Positions 1-7,619 of a DNA stretch of 64,000 bases are shown one piece after another. Source of the stretch: Desulfuromusa sp. (GTDB lineage: Bacteria > Desulfobacterota > Desulfuromonadia > Desulfuromonadales > Geopsychrobacteraceae); assembly GCA_021647765.1 (NCBI GenBank), contig JAKIUD010000009.1, positions 1 to 64,000 on the forward strand, given 5' to 3'. A model generated the notes under the pieces. It did no database searches, was not told the DNA's origin, and was given only the letters and a program-made list of their open reading frames with translations. The position numbers and the translations under genes were made by a program. Each line of letters starts with the position of its first letter. The first letter of the stretch is position 1.

Positions 1-128
1 AAACCGGTTTTAAACCAAAACTCTCATTTGTAGATTTACTCAGCAGAATAGACAAAGAACTTGTCGGGGATCGTCTTATCGATCAAGCACAATCTCCCTT
101 CGGCCAATGCGGAATTGACAGTGCCAGT

Positions 129-287
129 TTAACAGTATCCGGCAACAGCTTTCTTCATTGCTGATATTCGTCTATAAACAGTCGATACTGAGACGTTGAA
201 TTTTTCAGCCTGTTCTTCTTTTCTTAAAGCCAGGGCAAACTCCGCATATTTTTTGGGAAACTGACCACTTTCGATATTGCATACCAT
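129..287 (-). CDS. small HTH-like ORF, possibly truncated
   Basis: A 52-codon frame starts at ATG 287 and ends at TAA 129. The second half (KFNVSVSTVYRRISAMKK) looks like the recognition part of a helix-turn-helix, as in the tail of resolvases or small regulators. Beyond the TAA the same frame stays open for another 30 codons, to a second TAA at 36-38, so this may be a longer gene interrupted by a nonsense codon. It is divergent from hipA, with candidate operators between the two starts. I see no strong ribosome binding site. Family assignment is uncertain; it could be a pseudogene remnant. Confidence 0.35.
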   Translation of the reverse strand: MVCNIESGQFPKKYAEFALALRKEEQAEKFNVSVSTVYRRISAMKKAVAGYC

Positions 288-301
288 TTTAATGGGACAG
301 A

Positions 302-355
302 TCACTATAGTGAGTTATTTCTTGCATTTAATTCATTTCTAAACCATTATAGTGA
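302..355. promoter_or_regulatory. candidate operator pair upstream of hipA
   Basis: TCACTATAGTGA at 302-313 is a perfect 12-bp palindrome. A near copy, CCATTATAGTGA, lies at 344-355, about four helical turns away. Both sit between the divergent small ORF and hipA. HipB-type antitoxins normally repress their own operon through paired palindromes, so these are the natural candidates, but the assignment is inference from position and symmetry. Confidence 0.4.
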
Positions 356-402
356 ATAAAGTGATCTGAAATTAGATATTTTACCCCATAAAGTGAGCAC
401 CA

Positions 403-1698
403 ATGGATTGTCGTATTGAAATATACCTTGATGGTCGCTGGCAGCTTGCGGCGATATTTGAACCTCTCCTTCAATCCCTTGATCAAGGGATTGAAGGAGA
501 ATGTCGTATGGAGTACGACACTGATTACGCCGTCGAAAACCTCAATCGCAAAGAAGCGGAACTCATTCCCGGGCTGACCGTTGGCTTTGAGCTATTCCGC
601 CTTAAGAATTGGCCACCATTTCTGATTGATCTGCTCCCTTCCGGCGCAGGTAGACGCGCCTGGCTCAGACGAATGCACATGGAGAGAGATAGTCCACAGG
701 CTGACTGGCACCTCCTTATTAAAGGTGCTGGTAACCCGCCAGGGGCACTCCGGGTTGCAGAAGCCGTACTTCCACCCCCGCCCAACCATTATGTTAATGG
801 CTTCCCGCGCCAAGACATTATTGAACAGCGTGAAGATTTTCTGGAGTACGCTGCAGAGCGAGGAGCGCATGTCGCCGGTGCATCAAGTGTTCAGGGCGAA
901 GCCCCCAAGTACCTGCTCGCAGAGGATCATGCCGGGATGTTTCATACGGAGGGCGCTCTGTCTGATGACAAAATAAAGAAGTTTTGGCTGGTCAAGTTTC
1001 CTCGTGGAACGCGTACTGATAAACGAAATTGTCAGATCTTGCGCAATGAAGCCCCCTACCTTGAGGTTGCCCGCCGCTTTGGCATTCGCACAGGGATACC
1101 ACTGGTTTATGAAAACGACACTTTATTTGTCCCACGGTTTGATCGCATTGTCGGCAAGGAGCAAGTGACTCGCCTTGGAATGCACAGTTTGTATGCGCTA
1201 GCAAACATCCCTGGATATGGTGTGCCCGTACGGCATGATGTCTATTGCCTGGCTTTGGCCAAGGTGGCCACAGCTCCCGCCCGGGAGCTTCGCGAATACA
1301 TCCTCAGAGACATTTTGAATCTGGCTCTACGGAATACAGATAACCACGGGCGCAACACTGCCATTTTGAGAAATGATACCGAAATCGCGCTCTCGCCAAT
1401 CTTTGACTTTGCTCCAATGTTTCTTGACCCGGAAGGCATCAACCGTGTAAGTCGGTGGGAAGATGAGCGACCAGGCAGCCAGCCAGAGTGGGCAGCCATT
1501 TGTGAAAAACTCCAATATGTTCTTCTCGACCAAACTGAAACCAGAACATGGCTTGCGGCGCTAAGTAATGAAGTGCAAAAACTGCCCGATATCATGCACG
1601 CTTGTAGAGTTGAGGACGAAATTATAGAGAGGCTAACAAGCTGGATCGGTGCTGTTGCTGACGGGCTTAAGAGCGCTGATCCAAGGACGATTGCCTAA
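403..1698 (+). CDS. hipA: HipA family serine/threonine kinase toxin
   Basis: This 431-residue protein has the usual HipA length and the kinase landmarks in order. There is an N-terminal coupler domain (about 1-110), a putative ATP-binding Lys at 198 in LVKFP, the family motif RFDR at 245-248, a catalytic loop NTDNHGRN at 311-318 (Asp313 probable base) and a metal-binding Asp335 in FDFAP. HipA kinases phosphorylate a tRNA synthetase or other translation target and arrest growth; the target here is unknown. The HTH antitoxin gene follows at an 10-bp spacing, the reverse of the E. coli hipB-hipA order. Residues around 22-33 are encoded by a perfect palindrome (465-500). All key residues are present, so it looks intact. 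Confidence 0.88.
   Translation: MDCRIEIYLDGRWQLAAIFEPLLQSLDQGIEGECRMEYDTDYAVENLNRKEAELIPGLTVGFELFRLKNWPPFLIDLLPSGAGRRAWLRRMHMERDSPQADWHLLIKGAGNPPGALRVAEAVLPPPPNHYVNGFPRQDIIEQREDFLEYAAERGAHVAGASSVQGEAPKYLLAEDHAGMFHTEGALSDDKIKKFWLVKFPRGTRTDKRNCQILRNEAPYLEVARRFGIRTGIPLVYENDTLFVPRFDRIVGKEQVTRLGMHSLYALANIPGYGVPVRHDVYCLALAKVATAPARELREYILRDILNLALRNTDNHGRNTAILRNDTEIALSPIFDFAPMFLDPEGINRVSRWEDERPGSQPEWAAICEKLQYVLLDQTETRTWLAALSNEVQKLPDIMHACRVEDEIIERLTSWIGAVADGLKSADPRTIA
465..500. repeat. 36-bp perfect palindrome inside hipA
   Basis: The arms TCTCCTTCAATCCCTTGA (465-482) and TCAAGGGATTGAAGGAGA (483-500) are exact reverse complements with no spacer. The segment is in frame and encodes part of the HipA coupler domain. 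In mRNA it could form a strong hairpin about 60 nt after the start codon. Confidence 0.9.
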
Positions 1699-1708
1699 GG
1701 GGAAACTG

Positions 1709-2014
1709 ATGAAACGACCCAGCAAAGAAGAAATGGCCGCAATGAAAGAGGCTCTCTACACAAGTCTGGCATCTGGGGATGTAAACATTCGGCAGGCGAC
1801 TCGTCAAATGCGAAAAATCCTTGGGATGACACAGAAGGATTATGCTAAAAAGATAGCTGGGATCTCTCCCCGGATCCTTTCTGAATTTGAGAATGGGGCA
1901 GGAAACCCGACCCTTGCCACGCTGGAAAAGATCGCCTCTCCATTCGGACTTAAAGTCACCTTCCTCCCCCCAGAGCCGTGGCGCACCAATTTTTCGGGGG
2001 CTTTCAGTCAGTAA
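1709..2014 (+). CDS. hipB: HipB-like XRE-family HTH antitoxin
   Basis: This 101-residue protein carries a cro/C1-type helix-turn-helix at about residues 35-90 (GMTQKDYAKKIAGISPRILS, then NPTLATLEKIASPFGLKV). The ATG at 1709 follows AAGGGGAA with good spacing, and it is preferred over an upstream in-frame start that would overlap hipA. As partner of the HipA kinase it should neutralise the toxin and repress the operon. The N-terminal 30 residues (KRPSKEEMAAMKEAL) are a charged helix, which could be the contact with HipA. The gene ends just before a zone of decayed mobile DNA, consistent with an acquired module. Confidence 0.82.
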   Translation: MKRPSKEEMAAMKEALYTSLASGDVNIRQATRQMRKILGMTQKDYAKKIAGISPRILSEFENGAGNPTLATLEKIASPFGLKVTFLPPEPWRTNFSGAFSQ

Positions 2015-2062
2015 TCTGAATTTTTGAATTTGTGGTTTTAAAAGCGAGAACCAGGTAAAGTG

Positions 2063-2309
2063 CTCACTTTTCCCCGGGCTTTATCCTCCACTTGATTTTT
2101 AATGCGTTTGCATCATATCCGTTTTCTGGATGACTTAAAGTCTCTTGAACCCGTAGGGTTAAATTTCCCCAACCGTCCTGATCTGAAACGGGCTCTTTAA
2201 GGCTTTTGCTGACTCCCGCTTTAGCTGCGCTTGTTTCCTGTGTTAAACCAGATTGACGCGATTGCATATAAAGTATTTCCTGTCTTTGAGTGATGTGTTT
2301 ACCAGGCAA
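2063..2309 (-). pseudogene. istA (IS21-type) start fused to asmA fragment
   Basis: A TTG start at 2309, five bases after AGGAGG, opens LPGKHITQRQEILYMQSR...TQETSAAKAG, which resembles the N-terminus of IS21-family IstA transposases. At 2211-2217 the frame passes without a break into SKSLKEPVSDQDGWGNL, a diverged copy of the C-terminal part of the AsmA-like protein encoded at 10016-12400. The DNA match covers 2063-2217 against 10116-10271, with one base deleted in the fragment; the deletion shifts the frame and ends it early. The junction falls in a short shared GGGAGTCAGC, suggesting microhomology recombination. The product is unlikely to be functional. Confidence 0.7.
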
Positions 2310-2367
2310 GTGAACCTCCTTTCTAATTAAGGAGGAACTTATCTGAAGCAGCACTCAACCGGTCAAG

Positions 2368-2530
2368 TTAATTGACGCCGACCGGACAGGATAATTGTCG
2401 CAGAACATAAACTAGATAACCAGATAATTTTATAAATCTACCGACGGGGACTTGCACAAAGCCATCCTTTTGATAAAATTGTATTCTTCCTGTTCCCCTG
2501 CGCTCGCTCAGATTCATTATTAGAAAGTAT
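2368..2530 (-). pseudogene. possible acetyltransferase C-terminal remnant
   Basis: The minus frame reads NLSERRGTGRIQFYQKDGF followed by VQVPVGRFIK. This resembles the last strand-helix unit of GNAT acetyltransferases, where FYxKxGF is typical. There is no N-terminal domain upstream in any frame. I call it a decayed fragment with low confidence; a chance resemblance is possible. Confidence 0.25.
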
Positions 2531-2542
2531 GGGGAGTTGAAT

Positions 2543-2725
2543 ATGATCAGCATCAGTGAAGAATCACATAAGAACCCTCCGAAAATCGATGATCGAGAGG
2601 AATTCAGCCTCCTTATCAATAGTGACTTTTGGCTTTATCTTCCCCTCATAACCAGAAAAAATATCTTGAGATTACTTGATGACTGCCCGCATGAGGGTGC
2701 TCAAGCTCAGTTACCTTACAATTAA
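2543..2725 (+). CDS. hypothetical small protein
   Basis: A 60-codon frame starts at ATG 2543, with GGGGAG at 2531-2536 as ribosome binding site; an in-frame TTG at 2537 is less likely. The product (MISISEESHKNPPKIDDREE...) is hydrophilic at the start, has a central aromatic stretch FWLYLPL, and matches no family I recognise. It sits among decayed mobile fragments, so it could be a gene remnant. The good Shine-Dalgarno is the main argument that it is translated. Confidence 0.35.
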   Translation: MISISEESHKNPPKIDDREEFSLLINSDFWLYLPLITRKNILRLLDDCPHEGAQAQLPYN

Positions 2726-2843
2726 ATATGCTTTCTGAGCATATTTGTCTGCCATTGGCTCCATTGCCACCCGTCATAGAAATACGGACATTGTCTGGGG
2801 TTCGTTTTGAGTGCTAAAACTTTCGTTGATAGGGGGTTAACTC

Positions 2844-2939
2844 ATGAATATCCCTGTCATTATTAACGATGGCGAGGAATGCGCTGTCAGCAAAGATGAA
2901 TTACAGTATCTGATGGTGACCCGAATGGTGCTAGTTTAA
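2844..2939 (+). pseudogene. short ORF truncated by MITE-like repeat
   Basis: An ATG at 2844, preceded by GGGGG, opens a 31-residue frame (MNIPVIINDGEECAVSKDEL...). Its last codons and the TAA stop lie inside the terminal repeat CGAATGGTGCTAGTTTAA of the element at 2922. The original 3' end therefore seems to have been replaced when the repeat inserted. The remaining part is too short to classify. Confidence 0.4.
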
Positions 2940-3015
2940 AAATAGACGACAGTAAAAACGGAACCGTCCCCGGATGGGGGCTGTCCCAGGTTTTTGCGGT
3001 GCGAATCGCTGCATT
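2922..3015 (+). repeat. MITE-like repeat, copy 1 (partial)
   Basis: The element starts with CGAATGGTGCTAGTTTAA and continues with GGAACCGTCCCC, GGGGGCTGTCCCAGG and TTTTGCGGTGCGAA, in the same order as the copies at 49013 and 52361. Similarity fades after about 3015, so the second half is missing or decayed. It lies just upstream of the receiver gene. Confidence 0.75.
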
Positions 3016-3138
3016 GTGAAAATAGTAGTTTTGTTTATTTCAGGTAGGTTTAATCTCTCTCCAGTCGACCTGACAGAGGAGATACCTCACCAGAGAACCA
3101 GTTCTTTTAAATGCTGCTACCACATGGAGTTGACGCTG

Positions 3139-3543
3139 ATGCCGAAAAAAATTCTCATAGTCGAAGATGATGAAAGTCTGCTAAAGTTCGAAAGTATTCT
3201 ACTGTCAACCAAAGGCTATTTAGTTTATGGTGCTATGACCGGTGTCGCAGCACTAAGCGACATTGCAGAAGACCATCCAGATCTCATCATATTAGACATC
3301 ACGCTTCCAGGGTTGGATGGTTTTGAAGTTTGTAGGCGGATCAAAGGAAACCCTGAAACTCGCCATATCCCGGTTCTCTTTTTGTCTGGGAAAACTACTC
3401 CTGCAGATATTTTGTGTGGAAACCTGGCTGGTGCTGATCAATATATCACCAAACCTTTTAAATCGGCTAAGGTTCTAGCCGCCATTAAACTTCTGCTGGA
3501 AAAAGAGGAATCTCATTCAGGGAAACAAGGGATGCTTCATTAG
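3139..3543 (+). CDS. single-domain response regulator (receiver)
   Basis: The 134-residue protein is a stand-alone REC domain. The acidic pocket is E9-D10-D11, the phosphoacceptor is Asp53 in LIILDITLPG, the switch residue is Ser83, and Lys105 sits in ITKPF. There is no output domain, only a short charged tail. The ATG at 3139 was chosen because the receiver fold begins there (MPKKILIVEDD) and GGAG lies at 3126-3129; longer upstream frames run into the repeat. It is the first plus-strand gene before the sugar operon, but a 189-bp gap with its own promoter separates them, so a functional link is speculative. A kinase partner is not in the window. Confidence 0.85.
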   Translation: MPKKILIVEDDESLLKFESILLSTKGYLVYGAMTGVAALSDIAEDHPDLIILDITLPGLDGFEVCRRIKGNPETRHIPVLFLSGKTTPADILCGNLAGADQYITKPFKSAKVLAAIKLLLEKEESHSGKQGMLH

Positions 3544-3688
3544 TCGAGATGGGTAAGGTTAATTTCAATATGGTTATTATGGGCAGAGGTATGGATTTGC
3601 AGGCGCTCCTCCCTGTCTGTCTACATCTGCAGGCACAAAAAAGACACATTGGTTAAAGTTTGTTACAGCTGGAAATATGCAAGTTTCC

Positions 3689-3697
3689 TGTTATAAT
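3689..3697 (+). promoter_or_regulatory. extended -10 promoter of the mannoside operon
   Basis: TGTTATAAT at 3689-3697 is an exact extended -10 element (TGnTATAAT), 35 bases before the ATG of the first sugar gene. No good -35 is visible at the normal distance, which fits an extended -10 promoter. Confidence 0.5.
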
Positions 3698-3732
3698 TTG
3701 CGCCAATAAGCCAACGTAGCAGGAGACTATTT

Positions 3733-5097
3733 ATGCGAATTGCAATGCTTGCTCCAATTGCCTGGAGAACACCGCCGCGCCATTATGGCCCATGGGAGAG
3801 TATTGTTTCACTGCTGACCGAAGGTTTGCTGGCCAAGGGGGTGGAGGTGACACTCTTTGCGACGGCTGATTCCATTACAGCGGGAACCCTGCAGGCAGTT
3901 TGCAAAAGCGGTTACGAAGAAGATGAACATGCCGATCCCAAGGTGATGGAATGCCTGCATATTTCCGAGCTTTTTGAGCATTCCGAGCAATTTGATCTGA
4001 TCCATAATCACTTTGACTTTTTGCCATTAACCTACAGCAGCCTGGTCGCTACCCCGATGGTGACCACCATCCATGGTTTTTCATCCCCCCGCATCCTGCC
4101 GGTTTATAAAAAGTACAATGGACAAACCTACTATGTTGCTATCAGCAAGGCAGACCGGTCACCTGAGCTGGACTATATTGCCACGATCCATCACGGCATA
4201 GATCTTGACGAATTCAACTTCAATGCAAAGCCTGACAATTATCTGCTGTTCTTTGGCCGGATCCATCCTGACAAAGGGGCGAAGGAGGCGATTGAGATCG
4301 CAATGGGGGCTGGCCGCAAGCTGATAATGGCTGGCCCGATTCAGGATGAAAACTACTATGAGCGCGAGGTCGAACCCCACCTTGATAAAAACGGCATCAG
4401 CTACGTGGGTAGCGTCGGCTCGAAAAAGCGAGATGAGCTGCTGCGGAATGCCCAGACCCTGTTACACCCGATCAATTTCAATGAGCCATTCGGACTGTCT
4501 GTGGTTGAAGCGATGGCCTGCGGAACTCCGGTGATTGCCTTTAACCGCGGCAGCATGCCAGAACTTATTCGTGATGGCTTAAATGGGTACCTGGTGAATA
4601 CTGTAAATGCTGCGATTGCTGCGATCGAAAAAATTGCAGTTATTGATCGATTGGCTTGCCGCCGCTTTGTCGAAGAAAATTTCTCCACGGAACGGATGGT
4701 GAATGATTATTTGCAAGTCTATACACAGATTCTTGCGTCAACCAGGCGTGAAAACCATCGCCCCTGGGGATTCTATGAAATTCTCTCCGACAGAGCGGAT
4801 CACAAGGTCAAACGAATTGTGGTCTACCCCGGCAAACGGCTGAGTCTCCAGCGACATCAACACCGGGATGAACACTGGTATATCGTAGCAGGTGAAGCGC
4901 TGATGACCCTTGATAATCAACAGCTGCAGCTGCACCAAGGGGATTCTATCGATATTCCAAGGAGAACTGTCCATCGGATCGAAAATACGACTGAAGCCGA
5001 TATGACATTTATTGAGGTGCAGAGCGGTGACTATTTTGGAGAGGACGATATCGAGCGACTGGAAGATGATTTCGGCAGAGTGGAGAAGAACCCTTGA
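3733..5097 (+). CDS. GT4 glycosyltransferase fused to PMI-type cupin
   Basis: Residues 1 to about 330 form a GT-B, family 4 glycosyltransferase. MRIAMLAPIAW opens the first Rossmann fold, LLFFGRIHPDKG opens the second, and the EX7E nucleotide-sugar motif is E251-E259 in EPFGLSVVEAMACGTP. From about 340 to 454 there is a separate cupin (RPWGFYEIL, then GKRLSLQRHQHRDEHWYIVA) with the HxH...E metal site of type II mannose-6-phosphate isomerases. That isomerase domain is normally fused to GDP-mannose pyrophosphorylase, not to a transferase. The fusion suggests the enzyme handles a mannosyl donor or couples supply of mannose phosphate to transfer. It has no signal peptide, so it is cytoplasmic. 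AGGAG precedes the ATG. It overlaps the next gene by 4 bp, so the two are co-translated. Substrate is inferred. Confidence 0.82.
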   Translation: MRIAMLAPIAWRTPPRHYGPWESIVSLLTEGLLAKGVEVTLFATADSITAGTLQAVCKSGYEEDEHADPKVMECLHISELFEHSEQFDLIHNHFDFLPLTYSSLVATPMVTTIHGFSSPRILPVYKKYNGQTYYVAISKADRSPELDYIATIHHGIDLDEFNFNAKPDNYLLFFGRIHPDKGAKEAIEIAMGAGRKLIMAGPIQDENYYEREVEPHLDKNGISYVGSVGSKKRDELLRNAQTLLHPINFNEPFGLSVVEAMACGTPVIAFNRGSMPELIRDGLNGYLVNTVNAAIAAIEKIAVIDRLACRRFVEENFSTERMVNDYLQVYTQILASTRRENHRPWGFYEILSDRADHKVKRIVVYPGKRLSLQRHQHRDEHWYIVAGEALMTLDNQQLQLHQGDSIDIPRRTVHRIENTTEADMTFIEVQSGDYFGEDDIERLEDDFGRVEKNP

Positions 5098-6032
5098 AAA
5101 CCGCTGTCGTTAAAAGATATGCCAAGAATCCAATTTTGACCAAAGAACAGATTCCCTACAAGGTCGAAACGGTGCATAACGCCGGGGTTGTCAAACATCA
5201 GGGCAAGTATCTGATGCTTTTTCGCTCCCATCTGCAAAACGGCCGGTCGATTATCGGCCTGGCAGAAAGTGCCGACGGCTTTTCCTTTAGCGCCAGCAAG
5301 GATCCTTTTCTGGTTCCCGCAACGGAAGGGTCGTTTGCCGAATATGAGGAGTTTGGCGTCGAGGATCTGCGCATCTGTGCCATGCAGGGAGAAGATTACC
5401 TGCTCACCTATAGTGCCTACTCAAAACATGGAGTCAGAGTTGCTCTGGCAAGAACCTCTAACTTTCAGCAGATAGAGCGGGTTGCCATGATTTCGCAGCC
5501 CGACATGCGCAATGTTGTCATCTTCCCCGAGAAATGGAAGGGGCGCTATGTGCGCCTCGACCGTCCCCATTCGGAAATTTCACCCTGGTCGATCTGTATC
5601 TCCTATTCCCCCGATCTGATCCACTGGGGGGATTCACGGGTGCTGATGAAGCCGCTGCCCTACCATTGGGATGAGATGAAAATCGGTCCCGGGGCAACAC
5701 CTTTCAGAACCGCTGCCGGATGGCTGCATATCTACCACGGGGTCTTCGATACCATGGCCGGAGCCGTCTACCGACTGGGGGTTGCTCTGCATGATTTGGA
5801 CGACCCTGCCAAGATTCTGGGGGTTTCTGATGACTGGATCTTACAACCGGAAGATCCCTGGGAAATTACCGGATATGTCTCTAATGTTGTCTTCACCTGC
5901 GGTGCGATCCCGGAAGAGGATGGCACGGTGAAAATCTATTGGGGGGGTGCCGACAGCGTCATGTGTGTTGGGACAACCCAAATTGCCGACCTGGTCAAGA
6001 TATGCCTGGAAAAATCCCGGCCGCCATTTTAG
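5094..6032 (+). CDS. GH130 family mannoside phosphorylase (short form)
   Basis: This 312-residue protein has the five-bladed propeller pattern of GH130 (formerly DUF377/PH1107-type). The core motif is GVEDLRI, with the probable catalytic Asp at 91; RLDRPHSE is the Arg-rich stretch that holds phosphate in the phosphorylases; and the C-terminal blade contains YVSNVVFTCGAI. Family members cleave beta-mannosides with phosphate to give mannose-1-phosphate; the exact linkage cannot be read from sequence. The start is TTG at 5094, eight bases after GGAG and overlapping the upstream stop as TTGA. There is no signal peptide, so it acts on intracellular sugars. It is clearly not a duplicate of the next gene, being much shorter. 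Confidence 0.85.
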   Translation: MKTAVVKRYAKNPILTKEQIPYKVETVHNAGVVKHQGKYLMLFRSHLQNGRSIIGLAESADGFSFSASKDPFLVPATEGSFAEYEEFGVEDLRICAMQGEDYLLTYSAYSKHGVRVALARTSNFQQIERVAMISQPDMRNVVIFPEKWKGRYVRLDRPHSEISPWSICISYSPDLIHWGDSRVLMKPLPYHWDEMKIGPGATPFRTAAGWLHIYHGVFDTMAGAVYRLGVALHDLDDPAKILGVSDDWILQPEDPWEITGYVSNVVFTCGAIPEEDGTVKIYWGGADSVMCVGTTQIADLVKICLEKSRPPF

Positions 6033-6118
6033 CTGGGGCGCTAGTCAAGAGTTTTTTTGTTCCGTTTTTTTTCGACTGTCGAAACAGTCATCACAGATAT
6101 TACAGAAAGATATGAATT

Positions 6119-7594
6119 ATGTATAAATCACCGCTGGACGTTCGGAGAAAAGCAGTTCAGTTCCACTCTGAACCTTCCCGGGTTATTGCGAAGTCCTATC
6201 TCCCCGGCGGCGAGGCTCGCATCAAGCATATTATCAAGCGGATTCTTGCTCTCCCGGAAGATCAGACCAACCAGCTCCTTGCGGATCTCAATGCCGATTT
6301 TTCCATGCGGCACAAAAACATCGAACAGATATTCAGGAATAATTTTGCCGTTATCAAACAATGGATTCCAGAAAAAACCATATTCTCCGTAGAAAAACAA
6401 TGTTTACTGGGAGCCTATTTCACCCACGAGTACTCCATCGAGGGAGCCGCTTTTTTTAATCCATCTATCGTCAGCCATCCGGATCAGAGCCATCTCAAGG
6501 CAGGATGCCTGCGTTTCATATTAAGCTTTCGCTCGACCGGTGAGGGTCATATTTCCTCGATTGAGTTCAGAAGTGGCGTTATCGATGAGAATAATGAGCT
6601 CAGCTTTGACCCGGTCAGCAAACTGGTGGAAACTCCCGAGTTGATTGAAAACCCGACTTACGACAAGTACGTTTTCTCGTTGAAAATCGAAGATATGGAA
6701 GCAAAGCATACAATTTCCGAAGAGATTCTTCAGCCCCTGCCTGATCAGTTTAAACTCAGTGATCTACAGCGTTCGATACAGCAGGAACTTGACAAATATC
6801 CAGATCCGACCCCCTTGCTTCACGAGACAATCGAAAAGATCTACTGGCTTGCCAGGTCAAACTATGAACTGAAGTTCAGATCCGATCACCGTATTTCTGA
6901 ACGGGTTATTTTCCCAGTATCAGAAAATGAGAGTCGCGGCATTGAAGATGCCCGCTTTGTCAAGTTTGTAGAGGATGATGGAAGCATAAATTATTACGCA
7001 ACCTATACGGCCTATAACGGTTTCAATATTCTGCCGCAACTCCTCGAAACCAAAGATTTTTTTCATTTCAAAATAAGAACACTCAATGGTAAGGCAGTCC
7101 AGAACAAAGGGATGGCGCTGTTCCCAAGAAGGGTTGATGGAAAATACATGATGATCTCCAGGCAGGATGGAGAAAACATGTACATTATGGCTTCTGACAA
7201 TCTACATTTCTGGCATCAGGCCGAGCTGTTACAGGTGCCAAAGTATCCTTGGGAATTTATCCAGATCGGGAACTGCGGGTCGCCTCTGGAAACTGAGGCC
7301 GGCTGGATTCTGCTGACTCACGGTGTCGGTGCGATGCGAAGATATTGTATCGGTGCTTACCTGCTCGATCTGGAAGATCCAACAAAAGTGATCGGTCAGC
7401 TGCCGGAACCGTTACTCAGCCCGATGGAGAATGAGCGGGAAGGATACGTCCCCAATGTCCTGTATACCTGCGGGGCTATCATTCACAACGATGAAGTCAT
7501 CATCCCTTACTCTATGTCCGATGCGGCCTCCGGGATTGCCGTGGTGTCGCTTAAACAGCTCTTGGTTCGCCTGCAGGCGCAAGCTGCTGCTTGA
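6119..7594 (+). CDS. GH130 family phosphorylase (long form)
   Basis: The 491-residue protein has an N-terminal extension of about 150 residues, then a GH130 propeller with GIEDARF (probable catalytic Asp277), an ALFPRRVDGKYMMISR stretch at the phosphate site, and a C-terminal blade YVPNVLYTCGAI that closely matches the neighbour GH130. Two GH130 genes side by side recall the tandem Thermoanaerobacter pair that act on beta-1,2-mannosides of different chain length; that parallel is from family knowledge, not an alignment. The ribosome binding site is weak (AGAAAG). There are 86 bases between this and the upstream gene, and 25 bases to the next, so all four genes probably share one transcript. 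The enzyme is cytoplasmic by absence of a signal. Confidence 0.82.
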   Translation: MYKSPLDVRRKAVQFHSEPSRVIAKSYLPGGEARIKHIIKRILALPEDQTNQLLADLNADFSMRHKNIEQIFRNNFAVIKQWIPEKTIFSVEKQCLLGAYFTHEYSIEGAAFFNPSIVSHPDQSHLKAGCLRFILSFRSTGEGHISSIEFRSGVIDENNELSFDPVSKLVETPELIENPTYDKYVFSLKIEDMEAKHTISEEILQPLPDQFKLSDLQRSIQQELDKYPDPTPLLHETIEKIYWLARSNYELKFRSDHRISERVIFPVSENESRGIEDARFVKFVEDDGSINYYATYTAYNGFNILPQLLETKDFFHFKIRTLNGKAVQNKGMALFPRRVDGKYMMISRQDGENMYIMASDNLHFWHQAELLQVPKYPWEFIQIGNCGSPLETEAGWILLTHGVGAMRRYCIGAYLLDLEDPTKVIGQLPEPLLSPMENEREGYVPNVLYTCGAIIHNDEVIIPYSMSDAASGIAVVSLKQLLVRLQAQAAA

Positions 7595-7619
7595 AAATTC
7601 TCAGCCCCGAGAGGAATCG

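Noticed and set aside
592..870. antisense open frame within hipA
   Set aside because: No ribosome binding site or family signal; the plus-strand HipA frame explains the region.
390..2070. AAAGTGAGCAC at 390 and GTGCTCACTTT at 2060 as inverted ends of a hip transposon
   Set aside because: Most of the right copy is the start of the asmA-like fragment (also present at 10116), so the symmetry is partly coincidental.
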